Positions 1 through 12,374 of a stretch of 64,000 nt of DNA are shown one piece after another. The notes below the pieces were generated by a model that worked only from the letters and a program-made list of their open reading frames with translations, had not been told where the DNA came from and made no database searches. The stretch's first letter is position 1; every line of letters starts with the position of its first letter. The position numbers and the translations under genes were made by a program. Source of the DNA: Straminergon stramineum (taxonomy: Eukaryota > Streptophyta > Bryopsida > Hypnales > Calliergonaceae); the NCBI GenBank assembly GCA_963920665.1, contig OY987263.1, positions 18,587,430-18,651,429 of the forward strand, given 5' to 3'.

Positions 1-371
1 GATGAATAGAGAAGGGGTCGTCACAACTCAAAACCCATTTCTGACGTCCCGATCACGGATCACTTCATAGAGTCAAAATAGAGTACAAATTTGTTTAAAT
101 GGCGCTCATGGCTGCACATGTGTGTTCTACCTCTAAGTAAACCTGCCTAATCTTTACACACTTCTACCAATCATTCGGAAGCTGTCAAAGCTCCAAATTC
201 CAGTCTCAATTGGGGAATTGATTGAGCAGACGCCTTCAACCCTGGCGTTACCTCCCGTGTGGGAAAATTCACCTTGGTGTTGAAACCAATCCTCTCCGAT
301 TCCCAAAGAATGCTCAAGAAATTGTCTTGAGATCTATGTATCTAAAGAACTCCTGGCGTAAACTATCTGCT
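1..371. other. 3' flank of first J-domain gene
   Basis: No gene is visible here. It lies just downstream of the minus-strand J-domain gene and probably carries its 3' untranslated region. Base composition is more balanced than in the spacer beyond 1.6 kb. Confidence 0.4.
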
Positions 372-869
372 CTACCAGTTCCCTTGGTAATACTGGGACG
401 ACCCCGGGTAAGTGTTTTTGTTGCGCCGTGCTTTGGAGCCGTAGCACTTCAAATTGCTGTAATAGCTGGAGTAATCCACCTGAAGCTCCTCGTGAGGGCC
501 CCTCGCCAGGCTCTGTAGAAACTCCGCCCAAGGATCGTCGTTGTCCATGGCGGGCGCAGCAGCGGTGAATCCGTGCGGCGAGTACTCGTAGCTTGGCGGA
601 CTGGGAAGCGCCATGAGCGATTCGTAGGCGCGGTTCACCTCCATGAAGTTCACCTCGCATTCCTCGCCTTTGCAGACATCCGGGTGGCACTGTAAAGCTA
701 GTTTGCGGTACGCAGCTTTCACCTCGCCTTTGGACGCGTTTGGAGCAACGCCAAGAACCCTTCCATAGTTCACCACTGCAGCCTCTCGATAGGAAGTTCC
801 AGCGGCTGCTCTCACTCCTGCAACTCTCTGAGCGGGACTGAAACTCGAGCATTGGGCAATCGAAGCCAT
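372..869 (-). CDS. J-domain (DnaJ-like) protein, probably plastid-targeted
   Basis: Single-exon gene for a 165-residue protein with one J-domain at about residues 33-86, including AYRKLALQ and the HPD triad at 62-64 that stimulates Hsp70 ATPase. There is no Gly/Phe region, zinc finger or C-terminal substrate domain, so it is a small type III (DJC) J protein. The first 30 residues are rich in Ser, Ala and Arg with no acidic residue before Glu29, as in a chloroplast transit peptide; plastid location is inferred. The frame stays open upstream to 1034, but the ATG at 869 gives the sensible N-terminus. Two cysteines (66 and 71) follow HPD as C-x-G-x-x-C, shared with the J genes near 26 and 37 kb. 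The tail contains DDPWAEFLQSLARG and many Tyr and Asn, and lacks the WEEWMGWEG end of the other two. The client is unknown. Confidence 0.86.
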   Translation of the reverse strand: MASIAQCSSFSPAQRVAGVRAAAGTSYREAAVVNYGRVLGVAPNASKGEVKAAYRKLALQCHPDVCKGEECEVNFMEVNRAYESLMALPSPPSYEYSPHGFTAAAPAMDNDDPWAEFLQSLARGPHEELQVDYSSYYSNLKCYGSKARRNKNTYPGSSQYYQGNW

Positions 870-1640
870 TGGGAACCTAAAACAAATGAACCACAAACCT
901 GGAACCCTGTCTGCAGGCTGGGCTCCTTCACTAGAGCGAAACCAAGAACCCTGGAACGCAGATTGCAAGGTAACTCCACAACCAAAGCACAGCCAATTCT
1001 CTGAATTCTCTAAAGCAAATGAAGCCACTGACACAAGAGAGATGTATGAGAATCCAATTCGCCTCTCTCTCTGGTGACAGTCTTCTTGCTCGATCGCTTA
1101 ATTGCTTGCTTGCTTGGTGGGTGCGTGACCTTGTTACCATTCCTGGACACCATGTTTCCTCTCTTATACGTCTCCGGCAATCCAGCTGTCAAGTCGAATA
1201 CCTGAGAGAACACATCGTAAAGAAAGTCACTTTTAAGACTTGCTTTTGACTTCTATCGCTCCGATAGCCATGTCTGACTGCAAAGAAAGGAACCACAACC
1301 TGGCAGGCGTGGAGAAAGACGCGGCAAGCGAGGGGGGTCAAGGTCAGACAAACTCTGCGTTGTTAGACTCTGTCCCGGCCGAAAGGGGATGCAAAGCTGC
1401 AAAGCAACGGTCTTGCTGCCTAGGAAACATTTTTTTAGTGTATTTTTTGGAGCACATGAAGAGTGCATTGCAAAAGGAGTGTATCTGCCGTATTTTGGGC
1501 ACATTGGGGCCTCGTTGCACAAATTCAAAATAAATTATAGTGCACCATCGCCAAAGAAAAGTAGTCTGTTTTCGCCAATAGAATTTCCATTTCTATTTAA
1601 AATGTGGATGAAGTCGCCAAGTCTGGATGAATAAGTATAG
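870..1640. other. Upstream region of first J-domain gene
   Basis: Moderately G+C-rich, promoter-side sequence. Open frames run through on both strands but none shows a recognisable domain. Position 1641 roughly marks the change to strongly A+T-rich spacer. Confidence 0.4.
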
Positions 1641-2689
1641 AATATAATTGAGTGTTGTTTGGTTCAAAGGATGAATAAATGTAGAAGTTGAGTGCTTCAA
1701 CAAACTTTAGCCCTTAGAAGACATTTGAGGTCTTCGAAAGGCTGCCCAAACTTTGATTCCAGAGTCTTTCTTAACCATTAAAGGTTGAAGGGTGTTTTAG
1801 AAGAAGAAAAGTCTAGAATAACAAATTTTTGATGCATTGTCCAAAATAAAAATTAATAACTTTTTTTTGCAATTCTAACCCTATAAAAGTGTATAAAAAA
1901 AGTAAAGAAATATATAGAAAAAAAATTCAGCTCATTTGATGGGGTGGATTGAAAGACTATTATGTTTCAAGTGAAAAATGTAGCTTATTTTCATTCTTAC
2001 AAAAACAAGGTTTGTAGACTTCATGCCTTCTTGGAGTAAAGTTTTCCTCTATATAAAAATGAGGATATTGACCATTCATAGGTATATAAAATTAGGTTCA
2101 CTCATGAAAACATTAGAAGCAAATATGGAGTCTATCTTACTCTAAATTACCTTGCAATGCAATTACACTAAGTGAATTGGCAATATAATATTTTTTTTCA
2201 TGATTTCTTGTGCAATGAAGAAATTTTTTATTTGAAATCCAAAAGGTGAAAAGTTAAAGACAAACATTTGGAATATATGAGAGAAATTTTTTATGAACTT
2301 TTACTTTATAGATTGCAAGATAAGAGGGCTTGAAGTTAGAAGAAGATGTTTTTTTCTTAAAACCACCCCGATATAGCAAACAACTTTTGACTCTTCTTTG
2401 AATGTCATTTGAGAACTAATTTTTTTTTCTAGACAATTGTATGCCATATTTTATTAGTTAATTACATGCCAAATTTCAAATGTTGATGAGTGTTTCTACA
2501 AAATATGCCCCCCAAAATGTCCAAAGTGCTTAGGCTTCCCCGAAAGTTTAGGGTGTCATAACTTTTGATTCAAGCACCAGATTGGAAAAAGAATTATATT
2601 TCCACTCCAAGAGTACATGCTCACACCTTGCGTCAAAATTTTGGTGAGCATCCAACCAAATTGACTTTGTAGGAACCTACCCAAATTTC
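1641..2689. other. A+T-rich spacer
   Basis: Long A and T runs with no credible gene. Phrases such as CATAACTTTTG near 2550 recur in the solo LTR near 50 kb, which suggests old LTR-retrotransposon debris, but no boundaries can be drawn. Confidence 0.35.
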
Positions 2690-3080
2690 CAATTGTCCAT
2701 TCAATGGACAATTGACCTTTACGGGTTAATCCTTTAAGGATGTTGAGGCCAAAAAGTGGTTGAGACAAAGAATGCATCTATTGGTCTAATAATCTTACAA
2801 TTAGAGCATTTTGGTGACTATCTCAATTATAGGGGGCCACATTGTTTTTTTAACCTTGGAAGGACATTGAAGACAATTATTGTCCAATGAATGACAAAAT
2901 ATCTTCCTATTTGGAAGAAAAGGACACTTTTTCATCCTTGGAATTTGTGTGGAAAGGAGATGGTTTTCTACAATAGGTTGATCTCTAATGAATGATTCTA
3001 ATTCATCTTTTCCTCATGATGCACATGGTGACAAAATCTCTCATTTCTATGGAGACCAGCCCATCCTTTAGGTGTTAAGG
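2690..3080 (+). repeat. Dispersed decayed repeat, family A (copy 1)
   Basis: Shares an ordered set of phrases with copies near 9.0, 21.1, 22.5, 24.0 and 29.0 kb: a GATGGATGACA-like block, TTCCTAT, a TTGACCTCCAATGA-like block, then GATGATTTTCA and a CCTTTAGGGGTTAA-like end. Copies are heavily diverged and contain no coding frame. Probably an old transposon family of unknown class. Confidence 0.5.
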
Positions 3081-3774
3081 GTTCAATAGGCAACATCTAA
3101 CTTGTTTGAATGGTCAATCATTGATGAGCTTCCACCCTCCTCAAGGCCATGGGCAACTTGCAGAACCACTATTCAATTTTTTTTTCAAAACTTTCCAATG
3201 CAAAAACTACAAATTCAAATTGTAATTCAAAATCCCAAAACTTGGATTGATAGATACATCCTCTGGAAACTCCACGAGAATGATATCAAGGAAGTTCACA
3301 TGCATACATGCAAGTTGGTTTAGTACTGGAGAAGTTTTCCTGCAGATTCTCTGAAGACCCCGCCAATCCCTCGGGGCTGAGTCTGTTCGTTTACGAGTTC
3401 CGTGAGCGCCATCGCTGCGCTTTCTCAAAAACTTCAAAAAAGGAGGTCCGGAGAGAATAAAACGAGGAGTTCGTGGAGCAGGTCGCGCTAGGGTAGGGGC
3501 CAACCGGCAAAGCTCCTTGTCGGCACGCTTGCGTCCGTGACTTATTACTGTAGATGCAGAAAGTCTGTGCCGGCGGACAGCCTCGTGCAATGTGTGGAAA
3601 TTCTCAAGAGTCAGGACTTGGTGCTGCTCTGTACTGTAGTCTGCACTTGTGGAGGTAATTGTCGGTTTTTTCAGATGACCTGAAAACTCAGGTCCAAGTG
3701 TCGGTTATTCGGTACCTGGCATTGGAATCAGTTTGACAATGTTCTTTCTCGTTCTCCCTTTTGAAAAAGTTGAG
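3081..3774. other. Spacer with a G+C-rich island at 3330-3660
   Basis: About 330 bases are clearly richer in G+C than their surroundings. A minus-strand frame (about 3590 to 3207) crosses it, with an Arg/Pro-rich sequence but no domain I recognise. It may be a gene relic or a fragment carried in by a repeat. Confidence 0.25.
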
Positions 3775-4030
3775 CATATGAAGTGCAGACTGCAGAGCAT
3801 AACAATGTCTACCAATGAGGCCGGGGTCTCTTTTGCATCTTTGAAAAGGAGACCTCTACGGTGGACAAAATTGTCTTCTCTGGCTTCGCAGCCAACCCAA
3901 TCCTTGAATTACGTCAGAAGTCCCTCCCACAGCATCTAGCAGAGCATAACAGATTCCCAACGTAATATCTTCCTAGCATGGGGACTGGGGAGGACCATCG
4001 CCTAGTTATACAGTGTTGTGGAGAAGAAAA
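3775..4030 (+). repeat. Direct repeat shared with 39.47-39.74 kb (copy 1)
   Basis: Sequence from the ACCAATGAGGC block through CCAATCCTTGAAT to GGGGAGGACCAT and TAGTTATACA recurs in the same order and orientation near 39.5 kb. The two are diverged with small indels. No coding frame is conserved, so this is a dispersed repeat rather than an exon. Confidence 0.6.
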
Positions 4031-4689
4031 GAAGAATAAGAAGATCTAAAGGTAAGGTAAGAATATCCAAAACCAAGGGTGGATGTAAAACCAACACTAC
4101 TATAGCCCAACAATGGTTCATCAAAAATATTCCTAAAAGTAAGACTTGGATTATGGGGAAATCAAACTTCAAAAGAAAAAATTTTACAGAAAAAACACCA
4201 AAGGATTCTAGGGGATATTTCAAGTAAAATTAATTTTTTGAATAATGTTTTTTAGTACATGTGGTGAACAAGTTGACTAGTTATGGTATGTGCTGTTGTT
4301 GCTAACTTGTTGAACATTTGATGTACCTAAATGCATGACTATGGTAGGAGGAAGGAGGTGCATACAATGACCATTTAAGGTAGGATTGCAATTTGGAGAG
4401 TCTTTCAATTCTTTCAATAATTTTTAATAACATCTTGAAACAAAAATGGAAGCTACATCTATCACAAGTTGTTTCATATATTTGGATTATTGCATAAATG
4501 GTTATGAATTTTGAGTTTTCAATCACATAAATCTCTATTAGTGTTCCCACCTTGAAATGTTCACTTCTAATATATTGAAGAATGCAATATATACCTCTAT
4601 GTTAAAGAGCGTATTTATAGCTTGAACTGCTTTAGCACCACCTAATTTATTATGCCAAATTTTTTGGTTTGTGGATTATAGATATATGT
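4031..4689. other. A+T-rich spacer
   Basis: Nothing recognisable. Short open frames on both strands are what A+T-rich sequence gives by chance. Confidence 0.3.
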
Positions 4690-5300
4690 ACCTTGACCTC
4701 TAAAGTCCCAAGGACATTTTTTCATCAAAGAACACTCAAATCAACATCTTCAATGCAAACAACAAAAAATTTCAACATTTGTTTTCTTTGTGTATCCAAT
4801 CATAGGAACTTCTAATTTTTGTACTACAAATCGTAAATTGATTTTTGTATGTTGAGAAATTCGAGTTGAGAGTTGAAGAATTTTTTTTGTAACACCCCCC
4901 TATCATTTTCATTCTTTAAAAAGTTGTTAAGTTGAAGTAGGTACAAGATAGAAGGAAAAATTAAATCGTTGATAGCCCTAAGATGGAATTGAAACACACT
5001 AATACCAACAATGAGATTATTCTAGCAAGAAAACAAACTAAACCATATGCAACTTCATATTTAAGAAAATTGTTGAAAATGAATTTATATTTAGATCCAA
5101 TACATAATTTTCTCATGAATTTGCTAAAATTTCCAAAACAAGAAGCTTCATAACTTTTACACCAACATCCAAATGGAAGGAATCAAATATTTCTACTTAG
5201 AAAAAAAATAGAATCTATAAGAAATCATTTAAGAAAATTCTTTGGAATATTTTTTTGTTTATTTTGCTATATGCCGTTGCCTATTTTAGACTTATTGTGG
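4690..5300 (+). repeat. Dispersed repeat, family B (copy 1)
   Basis: Begins with a CTAAAGTCCCAAGGAC block, then a CATCAAAGAACACTC phrase, and later AAGTAGGTACAAGATAGAAGG and GATGGAATTGAAACACACTA. The same order of blocks occurs at 31.3-32.9 kb, inverted at 35.3-36.3 kb, and partly at 11.8 and 55.4 kb. No coding potential is seen. Confidence 0.55.
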
Positions 5301-6719
5301 CATAAATTTTTCTCCCAAACATTGATTAAAATAAAAATCACATTTTGAAAAGCTAATCAAATTTCCTATCTTAAAATTTTTCTTAAGAAAATCTTGAAAA
5401 AAATTGAGACTATAGGTACTTGCCCAAACCTTAATAAATCCCCAAAGGGGACTCTTGGGACTTTAGATATTAATCCATTTACATATGCCACTTACTTACT
5501 ATTATAAAATTTAGAAAACAATAAAACATTTCTTTATATGCACAAATTATCCTAAAACACCACTTCTACCAAGATTCTATGCACACTACATCTTCTTTTT
5601 CAATTCCAACAAAGAACCCAACTCTCAATATACTACCCCTCCCTTCTCAAATTAAAATTAGTTAGTATAGAATCTCCCTTCTTACAAAGGTATGTAGTCT
5701 AGGTGTCATTAGTTCAAACTAGCTTTTTGGTGACCAACAATCCAACATAGAACCCTTAACAAACAAACTCTTCATGTATGCCAACTACTAAGAGTGGTTG
5801 GAATTATTTTTCTTTCTCTACCTTAACCCCTAAGTGCCTTAATGACCATATATGGTCGATCTGAAATTTCAGGCCCATTTCTGCTTGGGTAGATAAATTC
5901 CTGTGACTAGTTAAAAATTTTTTTTGGGCAGTTTTGAGGGTTAACTATGGAAAAATTTCATTTTTCATGGAGAAAAGTACATATTCAATTATTAAGAGGT
6001 CTTCAAAGGCATATGTGTACTAAAAGTAGAGTGTAATGCTTGCTAATTTTTCTTCATTTCCCAGCTTTATGCAAAGCTTGGCAATTTCATTTGATTTGAG
6101 ATCTAAGAAATTGCACTTATCCATTTGCTTTGAGAATGGTCCCAATGAAAAGTTTAAAGTCTTTTCATGATTTTCACCATTGAAAATTTCAACATGCAAG
6201 TGTTTATTTGAAGCTATTTTCAATTTCTACTTATAAACAAAAATTGCATTTCAACAATTGCAAGGTGGATTGTGTAATGAGTTTGATGTTTTTTCATGTG
6301 AAATTAAGTTTTTTGGAAGTGCATTTAGTGTGCTAACACTCTTTGAAGTTGTTCATGTTACCTCCAATCCCAAAAAACATTTATATGCAAATTTTTGAAA
6401 CATTGTGGACAAAGACCGCATACTAAAAATAGAAAATTTACATTTCCCTTGGTATAATATCACAACTCCTAGGAAATTTTGCACTCAAAATTGGTGTGCA
6501 TACTAATAAACAAGCTCTATTAACATCTATATGGTTAGATTTCGAAAAAAACACAATTTGCTTCATTGTGGATATCTACAAGCCAATGCTCTTTTTTCAT
6601 AGTCAAAACACACTTGGAAAGGCTTAGGCACTTAGGGGTTAACCCCAAAGGCCCAAATCCTTTTCCCCTAAAAAAACACTCAAATTTGCACTTTCTACTA
6701 CCTTCACTAAGGAAAACAT
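5301..6719. other. A+T-rich spacer
   Basis: No gene. Contains CTTAACCCCTAAGTGCC near 5825 and TTAGGGGTTAACCCC near 6630, which match the recurring end motif of families A and B, so it is probably more old repeat. Confidence 0.35.
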
Positions 6720-7140
6720 AAAAGTATATATTTTAAGAATTTAACCATAGGAACTTGTACTACACTTTTATGAGTTCATATGGGCAATTTTTTTGTGATT
6801 TTTGACAAGAAAAATTGAAAGATATTAGCATTCAAAGTAAAAGGAAAAGTTTCTATTTGAACCTTATCCGAGAATTTTAGATCACTTTGATTGCCATTTG
6901 TAAATTCTTTTTGTAATATGGATTTTGAATTTCTAATTTCAATACAATTAGGAATGTGTGAGGCACATATCCACCAAGTTTTAGAACAAACAATGACGTG
7001 AAACACCTTCAACAAAATCTTGCAATACATGGATGTGCTTGGAATTCACATATACTAAGTTTTTTTGCAAACTCTTTGCCACTACATATTTCTTCAAAAT
7101 AAGAATCCCAATGGTGGATTCAAAGCTACACAATCTCGAA
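6720..7140 (+). repeat. Dispersed repeat, family C (copy 1)
   Basis: Direct repeat of about 11.93-12.29 kb. Shared phrases in order include AATTTTAGAT, ATCCACCAA, CACCTTCAACAAAATCTTGC, GATGTGCTTGGAATT and CCAATGGTGGATT. There are many substitutions, so both copies are old. No coding frame is kept. Confidence 0.55.
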
Positions 7141-8929
7141 AAAAAATAAAAAAAACACTATACCTCTCAATTTTATGGAATTTAGAAGCTCCATGCGGGC
7201 TTCAAAGTGCACAACATCCTTAGAAAATACATCCCCTTCTCTTCCTTAGATCTTCCTGACTAATTACTATCTTCTGTTCCCATATTTGGAAGAGATGATC
7301 CTAGTTTGTTCCCCTTAGTGTTTGTTTCTGTTGGCCACTTGGAGGATCAAGATCTGAAGGACATTAGATGAAATTTAAGGGCTTCAAGAGCCTATGAGTT
7401 ATCTTGAGTTCCCAAGTTGTGGGATCTCGCCACAGCAACAGTATGATGTGGCACAATCACTGCCACGTTAGAAAATTATACATTTTAAAAATTATTTAAA
7501 TTATTTTCAAATTTATTTTTTTTGAAAAAATATATATTTTTAATTCAGTTTTAAGTTTATCGATACTTTTAGAAATTTTGGGGAATTTTTTTTTTTCATT
7601 TTTTTTCCAGAAATTCAGCCCATTATGGGCCAGTTCCCAATTTCTGGTAGCACATAGAACAATGCAGGGAACAACCCTGAAACGGGCTCTTGGAGCCCTC
7701 AAATGTCCTCTAATGGGACTATATACTCCAAGTAGTACAGACTTGGATGGTCCATGTGGTTTCTTTTGGAATCCATCACTCCACAACAATACACTGGTCA
7801 TGAATAGAATTTAAGCACAAATCCTGGAATCAAAGCTCCATCTACACAAGAGATACGGTTGTGTCGATAAACTTTGCATTGGTTCCATCTTCTTGACCCA
7901 TAATTGGACCCTCCTTCTATATTGTTTTGTAATTTATTCCCCTTCAACCATACATCTAAATCTTTTAGCTTTGCATTTGAAAGAAACAAGGGTTGGAGGT
8001 GGTGCTAGAGGCTTGGTTACAACCCTAATATATAGCACTAACTTGTTCTATTTTAGGAACTCCAAGTGGTCAATGGAAACGCGCATTTACTCCTCCATGG
8101 CTCCACATCAAGCCCATATGCACATTAATCAACCAATAGTGGCTATTTGGAAAGTGAATGAGTTGAATCTCAATTACATAACCCCTCACATTCAACAACT
8201 CCAATGTAGATCCCATTTTGAAGACTTAGAAAATGACTTTTTCATTCACACAGTGTCCAAAAAATGCTTTTTCAAATAATCTAAAATGTAGATTTCTTTT
8301 CTGCTACATTGCAATTGAAACATTTTTCCAAATCCATACAATGAAGTATATCGTATATATTTTTCAAAATATTATATGTGTTCTTCCCCACATGGACTTA
8401 GCCTAACTCTAATTCAAAATCAACACTAAATATTAGCAAAGAAAATAGAAAAAGGGGTTGCAAAAAATACACACATTGCATATGCCTAATCAAATGAAAT
8501 GCTCATAATAAAATTTGAAAGCACCTTTTCCGCCAACAAATGAATGGATTGTCACATGTCATACAATAAGTCTTTGGCCTTGTCAAGGTGATCCATTGTT
8601 GCAACCAACTCGTGTTCTTTGAAACTCACTAAAAGCCAAATAACACACATGTTTTATGAATTCCTTCACCACCATCTTATCCTTTTGCCTCTTCTTTGGC
8701 AAATTTGCCTTCAGTGTTTTGTACATTCGAGTTCAAAACTATTAGAATGAGTGGTTGGTTGGCAAGGAGGTTTAGTTTTCTTGCACTTGCCCTTATAAAC
8801 CATGTACATATTCACGATGCTTGTGTTGCCAAGGAAAAAAACCACCTCATGCCACCACTTGTGCGACCAAGTTTGAATGTGTAAGCTCTTAGCTAATTCA
8901 CAACTCCTTACATGTGTTGTGTACTAAAT
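7141..8929. other. A+T-rich spacer with T-rich tract
   Basis: No gene recognised. A T-rich tract runs from about 7490 to 7610. A 128-codon plus-strand frame at 7893-8279 has no domain and biased composition, so I do not call it. Confidence 0.3.
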
Positions 8930-9100
8930 GTGCACTGGAGAAGTTTAACCCTTAAAAGTCGAAGCAAACGTTTTGTGTCCTATGGATGACTTCATTGTTG
9001 ACTGTAGAAAAAGAAAATGCACCTATTGGTTCAATAATCGAGCAATTTTGTTGACTACCTTGGTCATGGGGACTTCATCCTTTAAGGGTCAAACTTTTTC
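8930..9100 (+). repeat. Dispersed decayed repeat, family A (copy 2)
   Basis: The TGGATGAC block, AATGCACCTATTG, TTGACTACCTTGGTCAT and the CCTTTAAGGGT end match the family A segment at 29.02-29.18 kb and part of 2.69-2.85 kb. Confidence 0.5.
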
Positions 9101-10095
9101 TCTAACCAAGCTATTTTGCCAAGGCATTGATGCCACCAAATATAGTCACACTACTTGGATTGGCACCACATTACTGAAAATGAGAAGAAAGGTTTTTTAT
9201 CCTTCCATAGCAAGGCACTCATTTGTCTTGAGTGATGCATTCACCAATCTAAAGTACTTTGGGACTTTCTACTGCATTTCTTCATATTTTTTAATGCATT
9301 CAGGAGTTCCACCCGATTACACTGCAGAGTGCCCCTTGCGTATGTCCCTCGATCCAATAAATCCTTGAAGAAGCAGTGCTTGAGAAAAAAAATATCCAGG
9401 GCAATGACATGGTCCTTACCCTTGTTTGCTCGCAGCTGAAGTATTGAATTCCTCTCCCAAAGCAAGGGAAGAACTCATCCAGTTTCACTACTTGGGTTTC
9501 AACTTGGACGAGGCTACGTGAAGGGAGGTTGGATTCTTGATTTCTTCTCCACTGTCATGCACAATCACGGAGGGAGGTTATAAATTGATGAGCGCCTCAC
9601 AAAATTACTCCATATTGCATGGAATTGGGAAGCACGATTTGCTTGAAAGAAGTGGTGGGTTGCTAATTGGGTTTCAATTATGATGATGGGAATGCTAATC
9701 TAGCACTTCTTTGGACATACTCACTGCAATGAAGTGCTAGGAATTGCAGAGTGGGTGTGACTAGGATCACCAATTTCACTTTTTTTCGGAAAATGGGCGC
9801 TTCAAATTAGGAATGTGAGTGGAGTGGAGATGGCAAGAAATCGCACAACTTTTGACGTTTTCAGCAGTGTAGAACATCGTGATGTGTAGCAACCTAATCA
9901 GGCTGCCAAATTCCAAAGATCAAGAGCCTAAAGTGAAGAAACAGACAGAAATTACATTAAATTCCATCGCTACAAGTGCCTCAGGGACAGAGGCGGAAGC
10001 AGGTCTGTGGCCAGCCACCCACAATCCGACCTGTTAAGCGATGTAGGTGCGGTCGCAGGGACAAGTCCATTGGTTGAGACTGCTCCAACGAGCGG
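9101..10095. other. Spacer grading into G+C-balanced sequence
   Basis: Composition becomes more balanced after about 9400. No domain or spliced model is recognised. It may be the promoter side of the small frame at 10096. Confidence 0.25.
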
Positions 10096-10332
10096 ATGGC
10101 CATGCAATCGGACTCCCTTCTTCCACATGTTGTCGTTTCCTGGATCGTGGCCACTTTGTCCCTCCTGCTGCCTGCACTGAAAGTCATAAAATCATTGCTC
10201 CAAGATGACCCTAAAGTAGTGGATGATGGTGGAAAGGTACCCAAACCAAATGGCGTGGTTGCAGGTTTGATACCTGGTGGTGACAAGCTGTTTATTTGGC
10301 GTGGCAGTGTGCCATTCAATATGCTTGTTTGA
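10096..10332 (+). CDS. Small hypothetical protein with one membrane segment
   Basis: A 78-codon frame with ATG in a good context (GCGGATGGC), in a short stretch richer in G+C than the spacer around it. Residues about 8-31 are strongly hydrophobic (LLPHVVVSWIVATLSLLLP), like a membrane anchor or signal; the rest is mixed, with PKPNGVVAGLIPGG. An AATAAA polyadenylation-like signal follows at about 10367. I recognise no family. The opposite strand is also open over 120 codons, so this may be a chance frame. Confidence 0.28.
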   Translation: MAMQSDSLLPHVVVSWIVATLSLLLPALKVIKSLLQDDPKVVDDGGKVPKPNGVVAGLIPGGDKLFIWRGSVPFNMLV

Positions 10333-10411
10333 AAACAAAACAAAAATCATAGAACTGTTTTTCCATAATAAACTCTGATTGTGTGCATCTGTTTGCTTGA
10401 TTGTGTTTTAT

Positions 10412-10666
10412 CTACATTGAATAGTGAAATTAGGTTGCCCCTCACTAATTTCTCGACATTTGACACTGATTAAATATTTACAGTTACTGTACGAGAATGA
10501 ACTACTTTTGAATTTCATATCACTGTATTTCGGACCCATGAACCTCCATGTGTACAAATGGAAATATTTTTAGAAATATTTGTTGACTTTGATGGCTTGT
10601 GAGGTAACTTTCTTGGGATAAGGCAACCTAATTGTTAAGGCAACCTAATTTCACTATTTAGTGTAG
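10412..10666 (+). mobile_element. MITE-like element, CTACA-TIR family (copy 1)
   Basis: About 255 bases bounded by inverted ends of the form CTACAYTRAATAGTGAAAT followed by TAGGTTGC. A copy of similar length lies in the opposite orientation at 13105-13366. Interiors align, for example the TTGACTTTGATGG block and the CATGAACCTYCATGTG block. There is no coding capacity, so it would move with an enzyme made elsewhere. Confidence 0.7.
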
Positions 10667-11779
10667 AAGGAAGATAATTTGTTTGTAACCACATAATATT
10701 CATTCACTAAGGTGACAATTACATAAGTTTTCACCCAAGGACAAACTTAAGCTAGTAATCCATCACCACCTCCCAACGGCTCAAGGGTTACCTAGTCCAC
10801 ATCCAACCTGATCTTGCAACTTGGGACTTCAGGGGTTAATCACAAATTTTAAAATTTGTTCTTGTAAGCTTTTTTGTATTAAGGATTTCTAATAGAAAAT
10901 GAAAAGAATGATTTGCACATTGGCTTTTGTTCATGCAATAATATGCAAGTGGCCTTTTAGAATTACAAGTCACAATGAATTATTTCTAAATTTCTAAAAT
11001 AAAGGTTGTAGGAGATTATAAGTGTATTGTTGATGAATCCATAATTTAGTTGATGGAGAGTTGCATACAAAGAAAAAAGATTCATAATTAGTATCAAAAA
11101 ATTGCTAAAGGAAGACGTTCAATTTAACAATATTTTATCAAAATCCATCTCCTACTAAAGTTACTACTTCTATATTACCAAAAATGAACCTATTTAGTAT
11201 AAAAATTGGTCACCAACTCTATATTGTTGTCTCCCTTCTTCTATTCACCTTGAATGCTCTCCTTTCTTAAATTTTCCATTCAAAAATGTGAGATTGACAT
11301 TTTGTAGAAGAAAATTTAAGGTATGGTTGCTTAATAATCCAAAGGCCAATGTAAGTAAAGAATGCATTAGAGATTATTTTACTAAATGAGCTACATAGAT
11401 CCCCAAAGGAAATGTTGTTATTGATGCTTCATTTTTAAAATAGCATATAAGAGCACAAATACCCCAAATGGTGAGACAACTATTCTACTTTTCTCTATTA
11501 TTGTATTAACATCAAATTTGATTTTAAAAGTCCATTCAATTTTTTTGAACAAACAAGTAAACAATATGGAAAAATACCTCCATGAATACATAGATGAATA
11601 TACCACATGTCATTGCAAAAATTAAAACAAATACTATGTTCAGAAAAGTTGTATAAAAAAGTGATTATAAAAAACAAATATCCTATTTTTTGACCTCAAC
11701 CATGAAATTGAGTGATTTTTAATCAATTATTGTCACATTGTACCTCCAATGAACTTGAAATACAAATCTAACATTACTA
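10667..11779. other. A+T-rich spacer
   Basis: No gene. A CTTCAGGGGTTAATC phrase near 10838 again matches the recurring repeat-end motif. Confidence 0.3.
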
Positions 11780-12290
11780 TACACCTTCTAGACCCTAAAG
11801 TCTAAAGGCCTTTCATTGCTCAAGAACTGCTCAAAACTACCATTTTTATTGCATTCAACTATGCAAAGAAAAAAATGGTTTTGGGGTAAATCCAACCATC
11901 AAGAGTATTTTACAAAACTTGTATAAGAGCATGTGCTAAAATTTTCACTAATTTTGGTCATATAGATTCGAAGATATTAGTTGTAGAAGGTTTTTTTTGA
12001 ATCCTACTTGATAATTTTAGATGATTTTGACTATTGTTTGTGGGAAATTTTTGCACTATAGATTTTGATTTTGGAAATCTCCTGTGTTGAAGACCACATT
12101 AGGCATATCTCCACCAATTTCAAAGGTAACAAAGACATGGAACACCTCCAACAAAATCTCGCAATGCCAAGATGTGCTTAGAATTTAGAATACGCTACAT
12201 TTTTTGCAAAAACTTTTTACACCACACAATTTTTCAATACTAGAGTACCAATGGTGAATTGAAAGATTATCCACCCTTCAAAAGCATAAA
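11780..12290 (+). repeat. Dispersed repeats, families B and C (adjacent partial copies)
   Basis: The first 120 bases carry the family B start (CCCTAAAG, AAGGCCTTTCATTGCTCAAGA, CTCAAAACTACC). From about 11930 the sequence follows family C as at 6.72-7.14 kb, ending in CCAATGGTGAATTGAAAG. B and C may be parts of one longer old element. Confidence 0.5.
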
Positions 12291-12374
12291 AAAAGGAAAA
12301 AAGGGGGAAAAAAAAATCAAAATTTTTAATTTCTGTAGAAAATAGAAGGCTATTGCAAACACCCATGTGCCTAA

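Noticed and set aside
870..1034. Upstream extension of the first J-domain protein (55 more residues)
   Set aside because: The frame is open, but the extension lacks transit-peptide character and the ATG at 869 gives a proper Ser/Ala-rich start.
7893..8279. 128-codon plus-strand frame as a gene
   Set aside because: No recognisable domain, in repeat-rich A+T spacer with poor composition.
8973..9368. 131-codon plus-strand frame as a gene
   Set aside because: Its first part coincides with a family A repeat also present near 29.0 kb, so the frame is incidental.
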